A stretch of DNA of 64,000 nucleotides, from the NCBI RefSeq assembly GCF_954871325.1, contig NC_088777.1, forward strand, positions 40,215,366 through 40,279,365. The letters are read 5' to 3'. Both the position numbers and the translations under genes were made by a program. The notes under the pieces were generated by a model, which was given only the letters and a program-made list of their open reading frames with translations, was not told where the DNA came from and made no database searches. Positions 36,517-49,689 of the stretch are shown here, in pieces. Positions within the stretch are counted from its first letter, which is position 1, and each line of letters opens with the position of its first letter. Origin of the DNA: Gordionus sp. m RMFG-2023. Lineage: Eukaryota > Nematomorpha > Gordioida > Chordodea > Parachordodidae.

Positions 36517-37305
36517 CAGGGTTGGCAAGTCGGTCAATTGACCAGTCAAATTCAGTCAATTGACCGGTCAATTGACAGGAGGAGTATTTGACCTGTCAAA
36601 TACGGTCAAATACTCTAAAAAATTTAAAGGAAAAATAAATTAAAAATATGTTTAAAAAAGGGAAAAAAGATGTAAATACATGTGATCACAATGTTTGCTT
36701 ATTTTTCGGGTCCACAATATCAAGAGGAGAACTCACTAGTAGTGTAATTAATGAAGTATGTGATATAATTCAAGAATAAGCTATTTTACAAGGTAGTGAT
36801 GACCAAAATATTTTAAGTGATATAATTAATTTCAGAAGCAAAAACAGCATGTTTAATATAGCAAAATATGTGGAAAGTAGTAATTTCCAGAAACAATCAA
36901 TTCCGACCTCAAGTTAATAGATTAAACTTTGTCTACCCTGCCCATTAAGAGACTAACAATTCCTAGTTCTACTTCTTCTTTAGAAAGAAATAGGTCGATT
37001 TGGGTTAATATTCTTATGAAAATAGAAATCGATTTAAGATCTAAGATATCAGGAAAATTGTTTAAAAAATATTAAGGAAAATAATAATATTGAATATGAA
37101 TCAGAACAAGACTCTGATACAGATAGCTACACGTTAGTTATTGAATGAATTTAAAAAATTAATATTATAGATTCATTTTACTATTATATTCAAAATAAAG
37201 TTAATATTAACTTTAAAAAAATATATTTGAATTTGACCACATTTGGCCGGTCAAATATCGGTCAATTGACCGAAACGTATTTGATCGGTCAAATGCACAA
37301 CCCTG
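36517..37305. mobile_element. 789-bp hAT element with GGTCAATTGACC repeats, perfect TSD
   Basis: Ends CAGGGTTGGCAAGTC and, read inward from the right, CAGGGTTGTGCATTTGACC, flanked by ATATAAAT at 36509-36516 and 37306-37313. Subterminal regions carry several TTGACCGGTCAA-type palindromes. The interior may hold scraps of a transposase (for example around 36740-36780), but nothing readable. Inserted in R1. Confidence 0.92.
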
Positions 37306-38533
37306 ATATAAATAATTAAAACAGATACAAGAGATTTCTAAAAATAATATTTTTTAACAAAATCTATTACAGTATAAAATATTTTTGATTACTATAATAT
37401 AAAAAAATTTTGCGTCTAGTGAATTACAAGTGATAAAAGAGGTTAATTAATTAATTCATATGCCTTAATTGATAATGGTTTTTGAAAGCTACATAATGTA
37501 TTACAATTCTTAGCAACTTACATTGACAAAAGGTCATAAAATGAATATAACTCCCTGTTACCATTTTATACAATGTTTTATAGAATGGACAAATAAGGAA
37601 AAAATTATAGGCCTAACCAAATCAACAATTCTTGAAGAAGAGAATATAAAAGACTAATCCAAATCATAAAACTATATAGTGGTTAAAGCTTCCTCTTAGA
37701 TGACATGATAGAAGCTAGATAAGTAATCGAGAAAATTATTTTGAGACATTAAATTTCTAAAAGATTATCTTAAATTTTTAATGATATATAAACGACTACA
37801 CAGTTAACCATTATTGCTTATCTAAAATATGGAATCACATGCTCTCAGCAGCTGTAATAATAATCTTAACTTACTTAGCCATACTAATAATATATGCTGG
37901 TAAATTTGCAGTTATAGCCATGACACTCAAGTTGTTAATTCCTATCTCAATTTATTTAGTTAAATATATTGATAAAACAAAAACACTAAAGTTTTGAGGA
38001 AATTATGCAAATTAATTGAAGCCTTTTATTATTCATACGGCAAGGATGCCATAATAGAAATGAAACATTTAAAATAAGAAAAGAGTGGTGATGAAAGCAA
38101 TTAAGATTTTATATATTATTGTAGCATCACCTCTAGTTGCTATATTATATCTTAAAATAAGAGTAGTAATGTAATAATAACAAAAATATACTCGTATAAA
38201 AAAATTTAACTCAAAACTGTTTTTCAAATAAGAAATTAATAACTTTCCTAAAAACACGTAAAAAAAGAACGGAAAAGGTATCTAATTTATTACATCCATC
38301 TTGGGATGAATAATAAGGTGCTTAATTATTTATAATATTTTTAAATAAATAGACGGCGTTAAAAAATTAAATGCAAATTATTACTTATATTTATTATTAA
38401 AAGCATTTATTAGTAAAATTTATTAAAATATAAACTATAATACATTATATAACTGTCAAATACGTCTGTAAATGTGACATTTTATTTTACCTAATATTTT
38501 ATAACCAATTATATATAATAGAGGATTATAAAC

Positions 38534-40425
38534 CATTGGCGTACGCAGCGGGGGGGGGCAAATTCCCCCCAAAGCCAAAAAATGCAGATGTCGGATATAT
38601 TTTTCAAAAATATTATTGTTTATATTAATTTATATTTGTTAATATTTATTCGTATCTCATATTAAATATTTATTTAATTACATTTATTATCACATTTATC
38701 TACTAAGTTTTTTTATCAATTAATATCGATTTTAAGTTTTCCGGCGTAATATTTACTTATTATTTTCAAATTTTTAGTGGCGTAATATTTATCTACCATT
38801 TTCAAATTTCTAGTCAAATAATAATTATTTTTGAAACTTCTTGTCCAACAGGGAAAAAGAAATTGCAAGTCCAACGAGATAGAGTCTCTGCCATCAAGCA
38901 GTAACAGCTTTTAAGGAGTTAGAAGAGCCAATTATTTGCTATTACTGAAATATCACAATGGCCTGAAAGAAATATTTCCTCAGAAGCAAGAAAATTATTG
39001 GATACAATGCTTATTCCAAATTTCTCATTAGAATGTATTATTTAAATATACAACTATTTTAAGTATTACTTTTCAAAAACATGACATTGACTTGATTAAG
39101 AAAATGAGAATAGCGGAGAGCATTTTATCAGAACTCAAGGAAATTAGGGCTAATGTTGATGAAGAATTTCATATTTTATTGTTGAGTCAAAAGCAGAGCT
39201 ATACGTGTTTAATTTTTGTCTCCCTCGAATTGTAGCAAGGCAAGTTCATCGTTAAAACATTAATATAGGATCAGTAGAAGAGTATATCTTAAATCAGATA
39301 CATTTATAACCCAAATAAATGAATTTTCAATTCATCATGCAGCACTTACTAATCTGCAAATAACTTCCACAAAAGCCTTCCCAACCTTTTTCAGATGGTG
39401 ATAGAAAAAAAAATATTTGTTAGATTTTTATTATGTATATGTTAAAGTAGCTTATGATGCCTTACTAGCTGAATAACTATGTTTATAAGATTAACTATGG
39501 TTAATATAGTCCCAAAAATTGTTATGGATGCTCTGCATTATTTTAAACACATTTTAGATTAAATTCCCAATGTATTAAAAGGGTTTATAAACTCTTCCCA
39601 TTAGTAAATTAATGAGAACATTCTCTTTTTTAAGAAGAATAACAGAGGCCTGGAGAAGTACCATTTGCAGGGCACGGCCCGGATTTTTTTTAAAGATTTT
39701 TTACGGCCCGGCCTATGTTTTTGTAAAAAAATTTCAGGCCCGGCCCGGCTTTTTAAAAAAAAATATTTAGGCCCGATTCGGCTTTTTTTAAAAAAATTTT
39801 AGGCCCGGCTCGGATTTTTTAAAAATAAATTATATTTATTTTTGATTTTTATAGCTAATAATAACGATTTCAAATATAGGCTGTTTTAAAAAATACAGTC
39901 CGAATTGGGTGTTTTTTTAAATAATTTAGGCCCGGCTTGGGTGTTTTTTTTTTAAATTTTGGGCCCGGTCCGGGTATATTTAAAAAAATTAAAATACTGT
40001 CCTGCCCGGGGGCCGGGCCTGCAGGTCTCTTGAAAAACATACCAAGAAGTACAACATCTGATTGAAAGGTTTGGATCTTTTGAATATTCATAGGCATTTG
40101 ACGACAAGCAAGGATGAGATAATTGAAAAATTAGCTCAATCACAACGAAGATTGGATTTTACATTGTAAATATATAACATACAAAATGCGATTATTCCTA
40201 AGAAACTTTTTGTGTAAAGGCTCAAAAAATTCAAAATTCTATTTTGGGTCATTTAAGTGATTCTTTACATATAATTTTTTTATAATTCACATTAATTTAA
40301 ATTGTGTATTAGAAATAGTTATTAGAGTCCTAATAAATTTATGCTTGATATTTTTAAAAAACAATAATATTTCTTAAAAAATTTTATTACCCCCCACCCA
40401 GACCAAATTCCTGCGTACGCGCCTG
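38534..40425 (+). mobile_element. 1.9-kb hAT element with transposase C-terminus, perfect TSD
   Basis: Ends CATTGGCGTACGCAGCGGGG and, read inward, CAGGCGCGTACGCAGG, flanked by TTATAAAC at 38526-38533 and 40426-40433. On the plus strand it keeps the end of a hAT transposase: MRTFSFLRRITEAWRSTI at 39611-39666 and, after an inserted GC-rich MITE, LKGLDLLNIHRHLTTSKDE and IIEKLAQSQRRLDFTL with stop at 40167-40169. These match the family's T-F-S-x-L-R-R-I-K ... L-R-S-T ... L-N-G-L-A-L-L-N-I-H-R. The N-terminal part is decayed. Inserted in R1. Confidence 0.92.
39668..40021. mobile_element. GC-rich MITE with repeated GGCCCGG words
   Basis: A 354-bp insert splitting the hAT transposase. It is built of some ten alternating GGCCCGG-type words and T-rich spacers. 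Ends CAGGGCACGGCCCGG and, read inward, CAGGCCCGGCCCCCGG. No target duplication was found. Minus-strand frames 39870-40143 are translations of the repeat and not genes. Confidence 0.65.
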
Positions 40426-40762
40426 TTATAAACTATGTCTACTTACTTTTATAAAGAATTCTCTTATACTAATTTGGGCCTCGGAAATATTTTTAGGAAG
40501 AGGCATGGTAATTAAATTTAAAAATGAATAATATAGTTGATTAGTAATTTTAAACTCGGATAATTATAATATTATATTTGTTAATTTTCAATTAATAAAT
40601 GTATATTTATTTAATTAGGGTTATATAATAATTTAATTAATAAAAGTCAATTTCAATTGTTAATGCCAAATTAATATTTAGTAAGGAGTGATATGTTCTA
40701 TTTTTAACAATGAATTTTATTGCAAGCTGGCATAGTGAAAATATAATTTATATGTATTAATC

Positions 40763-43700
40763 CAGTAGCGTCGCTAAAGATGGGGCGCAGGGGCTCGAGC
40801 CCCCTGAAAAATTTGAACAGCCCCCTGAAGCAAAAATTTTTTTTTTTAATGGCTCCTTAATATCTTCTTGAACTAAAAATAAATTTTTTTGATTGCCCAC
40901 TGAATGATTTCTTTTATAATTCCATTAAGTAATATATAGATATAATTTTATTATTTAGAAATTAATAAGACTATTTAAATTTTTATTAAATGAATATTAT
41001 TTTAATTATTAGATTAGATTAATACATATAAATTATATTTTCACATTATATTTTTATTATGTCAGCTTGCAATCAAATTCTGTATTAAAAATAAAATATC
41101 AATAACTCACTAAATATTAATTTAGCTTTAACAGTTGAAGTTTAATTGACTTTTATTATTTAAATTATTATTTAACCCTAATTAAATAAATATAATTATA
41201 TATTATTTGAAAATTAACAAATTTAATACTGTAATTAGCCGAGTTCAAAATGACTAATCAACTGTATATTTATTTTGAAATTTTATTATCATACCTTAAA
41301 AATATTTTCAAGGTCCAAATAAGTATAAGAGATTTCTTTATAAAAAGTAAGTAGACATATAGTTTATAATCCTCTACTATATACAGTTGTTTATAAAATA
41401 TTAGATATAATGCCACTTTTATAGACATATTTGATAGTTATATTATATACTACAGTTAATATTATAATAAATTTTACTAATAAATGGTTTTGATAATAAA
41501 TATAATAACAAATTGCATTCAAGTATTTAACGCCATTTATTTAGTTATAAATAATTTTAAAAATTAAACATTTTATTATTCATCCTGCAATAGATGTAAT
41601 AAATTTGATATCTTTTCTTCTCTTTTTTTACTTATTTTTAGGAAAGCTATTTTTTTCTTTTTCGAAAAACAGTCTTGAGTTAAATTTTTAATACAAGTAT
41701 ATTTTTGATATTATTACAAACTATTATTATTTTAAGATATAATTTACCAAGGTGGTGCGACAATATATAAATCTTAATTGTTTCATCATATCATTTTGGT
41801 CCTTATTTTATAGTTAGAAAATGTTTCATTTCTAATATGGCATAGCCGTGTAAATAACTCCAGGCTCCAATATATTTGCATAATTATTTCTTCCAAAGAT
41901 TATTAGTGTTTTTATTTTATCAATTTATCCAACATAATAAATTATGATAGTAGTTTACATCGTGTCATGGCGATTACTGCAAATTAACCAGCATCTATTA
42001 ATTGTGTTGCTATGTAATTTAAGATTATTACTATAACGGCTGAGAGTATATAATTGAATATTTTAGATAAACAATAATGGTCAACTGTGTAGTCGTTTAT
42101 ATATCATTTAAAATGGATGATAATCTTTTAGAAATTTAATATCTCACAATAATTTTCTCGATTACTTATCTAACTTCCATAATGTCATCTAAGAGGAAGC
42201 TCTAACCACCATATAGTTTTATGATTTGGATTGATCGTTTATACTCTCTCCTACAAAAATTATTGATTTGGTTTAGGCCTATAAATTTTTCCTTATTAGT
42301 CCATTCTCTAAAACATTGTCTAAAATGGTTACAGAGAATTATACTAGTGTGATAACCTTTTGTCAATGTAAGTTGCTAAGAATTATATTATTGGATTATG
42401 TGATTTTTTATATGCCAGTTTATTTTATATGCATAATATAATAAACTAGCTGATAGCCCGTCAAAAATGACGGGGAATCAGAATTTTCTCCTTTATTCAA
42501 TGATGAAATAAGAAATTTTACCTTTATTTAACAATGGATGAAGAGGTGTGATTTAGAAATTTATATTTTTTAGATGAAGGGATATTCTAAAATTCATTAT
42601 TTATATGAAGTATATGGTTAGTAATTTTAATTTATGTGCACAATAAAAAATCTTTAAAAATATTTCTTATTCATTTGTATTTGTAATTTATAATCTGAAA
42701 AATATATTCTTGCTAGATGAGAGTATAACTTAACTTCAAGTAACATTTGAAACAGATATTAAAAATGGACAAAAAAATTATAAATTCAATGATAATTTAT
42801 TGAATGTATAGACATAGAATTTTAAATTTTGCTCTCTATTCAGAACCTTTAGAAAGAATTGGAATGTTTCAAATGGATGAAAATTAAAATGTTCCCAAGT
42901 AGTCAGATTTAGAAAAGTCTATATAGATTTTTATAAAAAAATAAAAATGTTTCTTTAAATGACTCAAAGTTGTTGAGCCAATTTTGCAACTTTAATTGTT
43001 AATTACAAAAAAAATCAGACGTGTTCAATATTCAAAACTTGCTCTTCACCAAAAATGGATCTAATTTCTTTTATATCCCAATCTTTCAACAATGTAGTGA
43101 ACTGCTATTATAGCATACTTTTTTTTTCTATATCAGCTCATAATGCCAACGTTGAAAAAATCTTTTCTTTAATCAATAATAAAATGAGAGGAATAGATTA
43201 TCCATATTTATTCTTCCAAGATTTATATAAATTTTTAGAGAAAAGGTCAAATATATTACGGAAAATATGGAATACAAAAAATATGATTTGTAAATTATGA
43301 TATTTGTAACAAATTTATTACCCAGATACAATGGTTTTTGCTCTCACTTCTTATAAAATTTGCACTCATCAAGAATCATTTATAAGCTTTTAAAACCTTC
43401 CTAAATTAAAAAAGACCTGCCATCGTAGATTAAAATCAATTATGGGGGCAAACCTGATTATCTCATAAAACACTGTGGTAGTATCTACCCCATTGCAATG
43501 GGCTATAGCAAAAATAATTGCCAAGGGTCAAAATCTAGGGTCTTAACTTATTAAGTATACGTATCAATTAGGATTTGGTGTTAAGGGAGAAGGCAAGATA
43601 GCTTCTCATGCCATTTGTTTATATGGCCGAATTGACGTGGAACCATAAAAATTACTTTTTTAATGTTCAGAAATTTAAAGAGAAACAAAAATATATAATT

Positions 43701-44486
43701 GTATTATCACCAGAGGTCTGCAAATGACAACATCTTTAGGCCCAATAAGAATTTAATTAATGCCCATCCCAAGTTTTGCTTAGCCTAATTTCAATTTTTT
43801 ACTAAAGTTGTCTCACCTTATTTTATATATATATTTGCTCTGATATTTCATAGAAATGATAATTCATAGAGTATACTGTTTTTAATTTAACCACTCTCCA
43901 ATATTATAAATAGTGTTTATTTTGGTGTACAGCAACATATATATTGGTATAAGCCTTGATTTAAAAAAAAAGCAAAATGCATGATAAAATAATGCATAAA
44001 AATTATTTGTTAAAAATTATACTTTTGAAAAATGAAAGATAAATTGGCTAATATTACGAATATCTCAACATCATCTGATATTGATATGGAATTTCTGAAT
44101 TTTAATTTTTTTTATATAAATTTAAAATATAAGAACTTTTACCTTGGTATTTATGATCTTATTAAAAATAAAATAATTGAAATTTAACTTTGAACCCAAC
44201 TCTCCTTGATTCAGCCCAGATGCCATAGACTCTAATGAAAGTTTACACATCAAAAATAAAATAAATGAAAAATATAGTGTTTACTTTGGTGTTGAGCAAA
44301 TATTTCAAATATTTCTAGATAAAATTTGATGAAAAAAGAATATTTTACCTGCAATGGCAAATTTGATATGGATATTGTGTTTTGCCATATTATATATCAC
44401 ATGTTAAGGGGTATGGGGGGCGAAGCCCCCCATAAAATTTTCTTTAGTTGAGCCTCCTGAGATTGTGAAGGCTAGCGACGCCCCTG
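40763..44486 (+). mobile_element. hAT family R, copy R2 (3.7 kb), inserted in R1, perfect TSD
   Basis: Ends CAGTAGCGTCGCTAAAG and, read inward, CAGGGGCGTCGCTAGCC, flanked by TATTAATC at 40755-40762 and 44487-44494. The host is another copy of the same family in the opposite orientation, giving a large imperfect palindrome. A hAT dimerisation motif (NANVEKIFSLINNKMRG) lies in a plus frame at 43055-43300; the rest of the transposase is decayed. A Helitron 3' end is inserted at 42446. The GC-rich block just inside the right end (GGGGGGCTTCGCCCCCC at 44415-44431, minus-strand reading) forms a perfect hairpin. Confidence 0.9.
42446..42490 (-). mobile_element. Helitron 3' terminus inserted in R2
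   Basis: On the minus strand the sequence reads CCCGTCATTTTTGACGGG, then CTATCAG, then CTAG, followed by T: the same hairpin plus CTAG end as 6358-6385. Homology between R1 and R2 stops here, as expected for an insertion. The Helitron extends to the right for an unknown distance, probably less than 600 bp. Confidence 0.75.
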
Positions 44487-44720
44487 TATTAATCTAATAT
44501 TTAAAATAGTATTTTTAATAAATATTTAGATAGTCTTATTAATCTTTAAATAGTAAAATTAAATCTATATATTACGTAATAGGATTACAAAAAAAATGGT
44601 TCAGGGGGATATCAAAAAAATTTATTTTTATATCAAGGGGATATTAATGAGCCATTTAAAAAAAATTTTTTTGCTTCAGGGGGCTATTCAAATTTTTCAG
44701 GGGGCTCGAGTCCCTATGCG

Positions 44721-45485
44721 AATATGAACGCTTGAACCTAGGCAATTCCTATTCCTTAGGCAAAACATTCAATTAAAACTTTCAAACATTGTTTCTTTTT
44801 ATGGAAACAATTATGTTTTTCCTAATTTTTTATTATAATATAAATAAATATTTTTTTAAAAAAATCATGAAATGTTATAAATATAAAATAATTATGAATA
44901 TTAACATATAAAGATAGAAAGAAAAACTACCAAACAAATAAGAATCCATAAAAAAGAATCTAGTTATTGAAGTTTTAAAAGAAATTGAAAATAAAATATG
45001 TTAAAAAGATACAAAATCCAAGATAGGCACGTAACCAAAGAAGGTGGGGGGGGTCCCTCAAATTTATATTTTTCTCGTAAATACTTCTCTCCCCCCCCCC
45101 TTCCGCAAAAATATACGCGATATAATAGGAGACACTAATCCGGCCCTGCTTTAAATAACGACTAAAACTTTTAAGAAAAAAGCATTTTTATAAAAAAAAT
45201 AAGTGAGAACCCAAAATTATTTTTATAAAATTATATTATAACCAATGACCTTTGATAAGTTGACCTCCAATATAAAATGCATAGCGAAAAACTTAGCAAT
45301 GTATTCCCCTCATCTAAGAGAGTTGGATACGCCTATGATAGATACTGTTGTGATATTCAAATGAGTTAAAGAAAAATGAATAATAAAGATTTATTATTCA
45401 GTTAGATAAAGTTCAAGATTATTTAAGTTTGTTGTTTAAACACTATGTAAATGAGTTTTTGTTATAAAAAAAGAAAGATATATAT
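44721..45485. other. AT-rich spacer with paired G and C runs
   Basis: No gene. G8 at 45046-45053 and C10 at 45092-45101 flank 38 bp and could pair into a hairpin. The text GCAGGGCCGGATTAG, read inward from about 45152, resembles a hAT terminus without a visible partner. Confidence 0.4.
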
Positions 45486-47559
45486 GGTGAATTCCATATC
45501 AAATCAACCAAAAAAGTCGATTCTCAACCCGACCCCTTCAATTTTCTTAAATTTTGCATAATGGTAGTATATACTATAACTAAGAAAAAAATAAAATTTT
45601 ACCTCCCAACAAGGTTTACTCGCTAAGATATGGGCGTTTAAAGCGCGGAAAAATAGTACATTTTTGACAAAATGTGCCTCATTTATTTTCAAATATCTCG
45701 AGAAACAATTAAGTTAGAAAAATAATTTAAATTTTATTATGTAGCTTAATAATAGTTCTTTAATATGACATAAAAATAAATATGATATAAATTTGATGAA
45801 TGTCCAAAACCGGATGTATAAAACCGGAAATGGCCATAGAAAAAAAAGGTATTTTTTTTTCGAAATTTTTTTTCTGTAGATAGATATAACACTGCTTTAT
45901 ATTTGTGCCAAATCCTAGCCTGGGATGAAAAAGGGTCTAGGAGTTATGATTCTTTATATGGCTTAAATTGATCAAAAATATCTTCATTTAATGAATACTT
46001 ATGAAATAATGTTTTTTTAAAAATTATGTCTAAATGATAGGCCCTAACTTTTTTTTATTTTTAATTGTTTACATATTGTGACTGAAAATTACTTGACAAA
46101 ATAATTCTAAACCAATTTATAACTTTATTTTTCTGAAATGCATAATTAAAATTTTGACTTTAATTTTATATTCGTCAAGGGGAATATAAGCATAGTATTT
46201 TTGTGTTCCCGGAATTCTTTTTGCTCTCAAAAATCTGCTTTCTAGATGATTTTCCATATTATTGTATTCATTATTGCTTACAAAAATGTAATTTACTCCA
46301 TGTATATTATTTGTTGCAAAGTCGAATAAATCCATTGGTGTCAAAATATGGTTTTGATATGGCCGTTGCAAACTAGCTCGAGCTGCTAGCCGTTTTATAA
46401 TACCTCCTAAACTGTCGCACGGACTTTTTCCATGAGCTGTAGCAAAAAAATGCCACTCGGCCTTTATACCAAAATCACATTCATGATTATAGAGATTTAT
46501 GAAATTTTATTTATTTTTATATTGGGTTACGGCCCCATCAGAAAAATAATAAATTTTGGTCAATGTATCAAATCTTTCTTTTAAAAATAAGATCATTTTA
46601 GTTTGAAATAAATAAATGGCACAGGCATTGTGCTTTAAGCAATCTGATATCACCACTAAACTTATATGTATTATAGTGTTGTCCTGACTATAATAAATGA
46701 TAAAAGAGTGAATAGTGGAATGATTATTTGTCCAATGAAATCCCTGTGCATGGTCTTGCACTTTTTCCCAATAATATAATATGATTTTATTATTTTTTTA
46801 GTTTATAATAATTTAGTTTCTTTTTCCCAATAATATAATAATTTTATTATTTTTTCCGTTTAAGAATACTATTTTCGATTCGGAGAATTCATTTTTCTTT
46901 AATATAAATGAAAATTGTGATTATGATTTTAAGATCAAGTAAAAGTTATAGAGCTTACACATTAGGGGTTACGAAAACTACAATATGAATGTGAATTTAT
47001 CAATTAAATATGATGATATTTGTTGAATTTTAATTATGATAGATTGTTTTATGCTAATAAATAAAAAAAAGTAAGGGCATATCATTTAGACATTATTTCA
47101 TAAGTATTCATTAAATGAAGATATTTTTGATCAATTTAAGCCATATAAAGAGTCATAACTCCTAGACCCTTTTTCATCCCAGGCTAGGATTTGGCACAAA
47201 TATAAAGCAGTGTTATATCTATCTACAGAAATTTCCGGTTTTATACATCTGGTTTTGGACATTCATCATATTTATTTTTATGTCATATTAAAGAACTATT
47301 ATTAAGCTACATAATAAAATTTAAATTATTTTTCTAACTTAATTATTTCTCGAGATATTTGAAAATAAATGAGGCACTTTTTGTCAAAAATGTACCATTT
47401 TTCCGCGCTTTAAACGCCCATATCTAAGCGGGTAAGCCTTTTTGGGAGGTAAAATTTCATTTTTTTCTTAGTTATAGTATATACTACCAGTATGCAAAAT
47501 TTAAAAAAAATTGAAAGGGGTCGGGTTGAAACCTTGGTTGATTTGATATGGAATTCACC
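45486..47559 (-). mobile_element. Fold-back DNA transposon with ~0.5-kb inverted arms
   Basis: Arms 45486-46060 and about 47060-47559 are near-identical inverted repeats starting GGTGAATTCCATATCAAATC. The flanks are ATATATAT on both sides, compatible with an 8-bp duplication but low in complexity. Between the arms is one minus-strand gene (46117-46788). The arms also produce open frames (for example 45504-45692, 47410-47601), which are repeat translations. The superfamily was not assigned. Confidence 0.85.
46117..46788 (-). CDS. Transposon-encoded protein with DGAxxQYKN motif
   Basis: One continuous minus frame of about 220 codons with a single in-frame TAA at about 46507-46509. It reads WEKVQDHAQGFHWTNNHST, SLVVISDCLKHNACAIYLF, IYYFSDGAVTQYKNK, ECDFGIKAEWHFFATAHGK, SPCDSLGGIIKRLAARASLQ and IPGTQKYYAYIP. 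This set is familiar from many invertebrate transposon-associated hypothetical proteins, where the pattern is Y-F-S-D-G-A-x-x-Q-Y-K-N-R-K-N-F and H-G-K-G-x-C-D-G-x-G-G. The acidic residues in SDG and CD could belong to a DDE-type catalytic site, but that is a guess. The N-terminal part is missing from the frame, so the element is probably not autonomous or was truncated. Confidence 0.7.
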
Positions 47560-49689
47560 ATATATATATTTTTTTATATAATTAGATAGATTTTCTTTCA
47601 TTTATTTTGGATGAATAAAACTTTAAAATATTTTCTAAACTACAACAGATACAAATATTACGATTCACATGCAAAACAATTAAAACAATGCCAGATTATA
47701 ATAGCTGTGAACATCGTCTCAGCGAGCATGGGGGGTGGGTGCAGTCTGACTTACATTTTTTAAGGCAGGCTAAGGGGTTTAAATGTACTAGCGTCTATCA
47801 TTTAAATTTACTTTTATTACAGACCTATTATAATATATAGGAGTACTAGAGTTTTCCAAAAAATCATTAATCAGCAGTTTTGTAAATTTATCGTCAAAAA
47901 TTGTAACAAGTTCCATTATTTATTTAAAATATGGAAATTATTTCTTATGCAACTTAAAAGACAAGAAACTATTAATAAAAAAATTGCAGGAAAAGAATGG
48001 TTAAAAATGACATGAAATAGAGAACTGAAGAAGAATAATTGGGAAAAAAAGAATAACAGAAATGAAATATAATATTAAGATGACAGATATAAAGGTTATA
48101 AATAAAATGAGGCAAAATTAAAAAATTATAGAATCATGATCAGGATTATTAAACTGACAAAAAAAAAAATTTTTAAATATACAAAAAAAATAGCGTTTTT
48201 TCTTTTTTGAATGGGAATTTCCCTATTCTTGTGGGGCTTTTCCTTCTTTGATGAGACCTTTTCTTTTTTAAACTGACCCTTTCCTATGTCTTTGGCACTT
48301 TTCCCTTTTTTATTGAACCTATTCCTTTTTTGATCGTATCCTTTTCTTTAATGATCGACACTTTTCCTTTTTGGATGGGAAACCCTATAAAACATGTGAT
48401 CATATCAATTTAATAAAAAATTTCCAGATAAGGTATACAAAAAATCATATTTATTTATAACATAGCTGAATATTATTACTAACCTAGATAGATGAAATAA
48501 TGAAGTAAAATTGTACACACTGAAGTTCAGCTCTAACTAATGCCATTGGCTGCAGTAGATACCCTTAGAATATGTTTAAACTGCCTTTCAATGGCAGACT
48601 TAAACGTATGTTACACTTTTTAATGAATTAATAGAAGTTATGTCATTGACAAAGCTATGCTAATGCCGAAAATATCTGATTAAAAAAATGCCCCCCCCCC
48701 CCCCAAAAAAAAAAACAAACTTGCTGATGATATTTCTTTAAGTTTCTTCGAATTGAGTTGATTGATAAATTATACGTACCAATTTGTAATGAATGATATG
48801 CCATATTTAAAGAAGGCCGCATATGCCCATTTGGCCAAGAGCGCCTTCCTTTTCGTAAGATTAAAAAAAAGAAGTTCAGATGAGGGATAGCCTTAGAGAG
48901 GGTCCTGAATTATACGCCTACTTCCCAAGGAGTTTGAGAATTTTAGGTTTGGGGAGGATAGAGGGTACTGGTTGTTTTAATAATAAATTAATTGTATAAT
49001 ATTAATATCGAACATTGTAGCCAATTAATTAAATGCTTCATTTATAATAAATACAATCGAAACTTAACAAGGTGTAAAATTTATTTTTGCAAAAAGATAT
49101 ATTATGTATTATGAATATATTTTTTTGTGCCCTCTTAAAATTTTTTTTGCGGGAATGCCAGACCACTCCAGATAAACATACAAGCGGAATATGGGCGAAT
49201 ATTACATAAATTAGTTATCTACAGCAATTTATTTATCTACTTCAATGATCATGATGTAGTATATGCGGAATATTCCTAAATTCATATTCTAGAGTATGGT
49301 AACCTAACATTATTGGTCCTTGCATATATGTAGATTTTCAAAATACCCCCTTCCCCCCTTTCGGTCCTATACAAGTTGAGTGCGCCAAATTAATTTTTTT
49401 AGCAAAAAATATTTAAATTAATTGCTTTTCTAAAAATTATTAATATCTAATCTGCAAATCAATAAAATAAAATACTCACCAATAATTTTATCATTTAAAT
49501 ATTTGACAAATTTAAGGAACTGGAAACTATTAACGTCATGGAACAATTAACATAATATAACTAAGAAAAAATATATTAAATCATATTGCCGGAATATATT
49601 AATTATCTAACTTATTTATAATTAAATGTTAGTTCTTATATCTAAATTAAATACTATGTATAATAATATATGTAAAAGATATATAAAAC
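47560..49689. other. AT-rich sequence with a pyrimidine-rich degenerate repeat
   Basis: 48190-48385 is about eight degenerate copies of a ~23-bp unit like TTTTCCTTTTTTGATGGGA. A long C-run (48689-48703) followed by A-run lies at ~48700. Short GC-richer pieces at 48820-48950 and 49140-49370 resemble worn transposon ends. No gene was found; this is the 3' flank of AMT. Confidence 0.45.

Larger units (their letters stand above)
34614..44720 (-). mobile_element. hAT family R, copy R1, carrying three later insertions
   Basis: The left end CAGGGGTGTCGTTAACC and the ~75 bp after it match the right end of copy R2 read inward (CAGGGGCGTCGCTAGCC). The part 37440-38533 plus 40434-40762 is the inverse of 41030-42440 in R2, and 44487-44720 is the inverse of R2's left 250 bp. 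Removing the three insertions (36517-37305, 38534-40425 and 40763-44486 with their duplications) leaves about 3.69 kb, against 3724 bp for R2, which supports the reconstruction. The interior has tandem repeats at 34730-34880 (~66 bp units), 35116-35196 (ATATGCGATATAAATA units) and 36003-36080 (a 36-bp direct duplication). The right terminal repeat is worn, so the right limit is approximate. Confidence 0.65.

Noticed and set aside
39870-40143. Pro/Gly-rich minus frames
   Set aside because: They come from the GGCCCGG word repeat in the GC-rich MITE.
42446-42490. Hairpin CCCGTCAAAAATGACGGG beside CTGATAG taken for a hammerhead ribozyme
   Set aside because: The core CTGATGA...GAAA of a hammerhead is not present; the hairpin plus CTAG fits a Helitron 3' end better.
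45504-45692. 62-aa minus frame with reasonable composition
   Set aside because: It lies in the inverted arm of the fold-back transposon and is mirrored at 47410-47601.
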